This document shows, piece by piece, positions 61,977 to 64,000 of a DNA stretch of 64,000 nucleotides. The position numbers and the translations under genes are program-made. Source of the DNA: Lethocerus indicus (Eukaryota > Arthropoda > Insecta > Hemiptera > Belostomatidae); the NCBI GenBank assembly GCA_019843655.1, contig JACDQD010000005.1, positions 10,629,575 to 10,693,574 of the forward strand, given 5' to 3'. The notes below the pieces were generated by a model, which saw only the letters and a list, made by a program, of their open reading frames with translations, was not told the origin of the DNA and did not search any database. Position 1 is the first letter of the stretch. Every line of letters starts with the position of its first letter.

Positions 61977-64000
61977 CACGATCGCATGTGATTAATCTAA
62001 CTCGCGTTAGTTGTCTTCTTTCGGGTCGAATATAATAAATGTGATATATTTTAAAAGGTAATTTTTAATAATAATAAATTTAATATTATATAAAATTTAT
62101 TGAGGGAAGTTATGCTACAACTCCAATTTTAACAGTTTTCAAAATGTTGTTAAAAACGAAAACAAGGCTTCGCCCTCGGTTTTTACCTATTCCGTCAAGC
62201 CTAAGCATAATATGACAGCAACAGTGGCAAAAACCGAACTATAACCAATACGAATCAATATTTCAATAGTGAGCGCTCCATCAAAATTGTATCGAAACTG
62301 TATAGAAAAATCTACTCCAGTTCAAAGGAGGAATTCCCAGCGGTGGCCAGAGTTTGCTCCAGTAACCAAGTAGAACGGAGCCCCACCGAGACATACCGCC
62401 GGTAAAAGGATTTCATGGTTGCTTCAGAGGAAAAGAGAACTATAGACTTTTTTCATCGTTTCAGATACTACGAATTATTTAGGTAAAATAGCCGATAAAA
62501 AATGGGCTCTACACAAAAGGGCAATTACGCTCGGACAATAGAATGAACACTATAGCGGTTATATGTACCTCCAGTTTTTCCTACCGAATTAAGTTTGTAT
62601 AGTTAAGCATTAAGCCAATGAATGCATACTATAATACTGTGCCATTTAAGACGTTTAGGATGATATATATCTAAATCGGGGGCTATTTTTTGTGTCCGAT
62701 ATTTCAAACGTTTACTTTTCCCTCGTTACACCTAATCTGCTGTCGTTCAAAGCAGTCTCCGCATAGAAGCCTCACGGTCTACTTAGTGCTTTAATCTGCC
62801 GTCCTGAAGAAGTTGAGAAAACGTTTCTCGCTTCCCAGAAGAGTACTGCTAATGGTTTTCCCTTGTCTATTATTCCCCGAAGACTGTGGGATTAACGTTT
62901 CCGGAACTCCGAAGATACCACGGTGGCCTTTTTTTCGCATCGGGGCTCTGTATTTATTGGAGGTGTTAAACGTCTAATTGGAAGGGCCCCGGCGGGAGGA
63001 CAATTAAAGACGGCGAAGAGAGAGAAAGAGAAAAGAAAATCTTAATTAACGATTGCTTTTCATCATACGTCGGACGCGCCATTAGGAAGGATTGCCCATT
63101 AGGCAAGGCGGGGAGCGTTATTTTTTACAACGCCGATTGAAGGTCGCCTGAGGGAGAAGTATGGAAAAAGCCGAGGCCCGATGAAAGAGGCGGCGGACAG
63201 AAAATACGAAGGGCTGAAAGGGGAACCGCCATTAGCCATTTATACCGGTCCAACACGGAAGGTCCCTTCTGTCGGCTTTCCAGAATAGGAATCACGTTTG
63301 AAAGAGGTCGATGAACCATTACTGGGTACGTGGCTTATATAACAAATTTACTGAGTAGAATAAATTAAGGTCTATCTAATCTCTATTTTACGCCTCTTAA
63401 AACTAAATTTGAATAAGAAAAGCGTTGACGTGCGATTTTAGTTTTCCAATATCTATTCGCCGTCATGATGTAAATCGATCGCCTATCCTCTCAGTATTAT
63501 CACTGCCCTGTTACTGTGTCTGTGGTTTTAGTTCTTATGGTTGTGTGCACAATATTCTCGTGTTTTCGTCATGTATTGTCCTTGGCGTTTTCGAACGTTT
63601 TATGATAATAAATTATTTGCAATGCTCGTCAAAATCATAGACAAAAAATTCGACAACTTGTCATGATATTTTACAGGTCGTATATGCATTTGGCGTTGTT
63701 AATTAATAAATCTTTTTCATGTTAATTATCAAAGATTTTCGACGGTGCGCTACACATATCGGAATTGATGGATTCATGCCTTATGATGAATACCCGGGCG
63801 AGATTAGGAGACTAATGAATGGCGGAACGTTCAGAAATAGTCGGGAGAGTGGGACGTGTCATCCGCGCCCAGCCATCTGACTCGTGACGTGTCGGACCTT
63901 TGCTCCACCGGCGTCCCACTCTTCGGCTCTCATTAGTGAAATTGATGATGCTTTCTCGGAATGAGTGGGCGAAACTAATTGATTGTGAGAACCGGCGCTC

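Larger units (their letters stand above)
54411..64000 (+). other. Intron downstream of micro-exon C to the window edge
   Basis: At least 9.6 kb without a recognisable exon. GC-richer blocks lie near 54600-54990, 55060-55260, 56690-56940, 57520-57670, 58600-58930, 59240-59600, 60280-60600, 60900-61100, 62900-63260 and 63800-64000. Their ORFs, up to about 156 codons near 56.5-56.9 kb, show no known domain and are read as chance frames. No transposon seen. Confidence 0.45.

Noticed and set aside
1..64000. CRISPR arrays, rRNA, bacterial operons, endogenous viral sequences
   Set aside because: No regularly spaced repeats, no rRNA segments, no packed ORFs and no viral protein domains were recognised on either strand.

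Overview
This window looks like nuclear DNA from an arthropod, most likely an insect. The one family I recognise with confidence is a microsomal glutathione S-transferase (MAPEG family, Mgst1/Mgstl type). Its exon-2 peptide has the insect-like pattern RF...F..PED...KVK.DDP.VERVR, and its short introns have normal GT-AG junctions. There is no bacterial-style gene packing, and almost all long ORFs are chance frames in CpG-rich noncoding DNA. The order of insect cannot be told. The CpG-depletion pattern argues for a lineage with germline DNA methylation, so not a Drosophila-like fly (inference).

Layout. Positions 1-1680 hold the 5' part of the Mgst gene on the minus strand: a shared exon 2 (697-779) and two tandem, homologous first coding exons, 1a (1002-1133) and 1b (1553-1678). 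The rest of the gene lies off the left edge. Running the other way on the plus strand is a phase-consistent chain of very small exons: a candidate start exon at 850-876 inside the Mgst intron, then 2882-2924, 27708-27760 and 54376-54410. All are bounded by plausible splice sites, and they are separated by introns of about 2, 25 and 27 kb. I do not recognise the protein; the gene continues past the right edge.

Base composition follows this arrangement. A CpG-dense island at about 787-1330 covers the overlapping 5' ends of the two genes. CpG is then nearly absent leftwards to 1 and rightwards to about 3,900. From about 4,040 to the end CpG is plentiful, in GC-richer blocks of 150-800 bp separated by AT-rich spacers.

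This 60-kb intronic region contains few recognisable repeats: two AT microsatellites, some GA/CT and G tracts, one 18-bp minisatellite and one probable LINE relic. It does contain many exact transcription-factor-type sites and palindromes. These include a perfect PORE-type POU dimer site, a pair of octamers 25 bp apart, and two perfect C/EBP palindromes. I read it as the intronic cis-regulatory landscape of a long, possibly developmental or neuronal gene. That reading is an inference. No rRNA, tRNA, CRISPR, viral or bacterial genes were seen.
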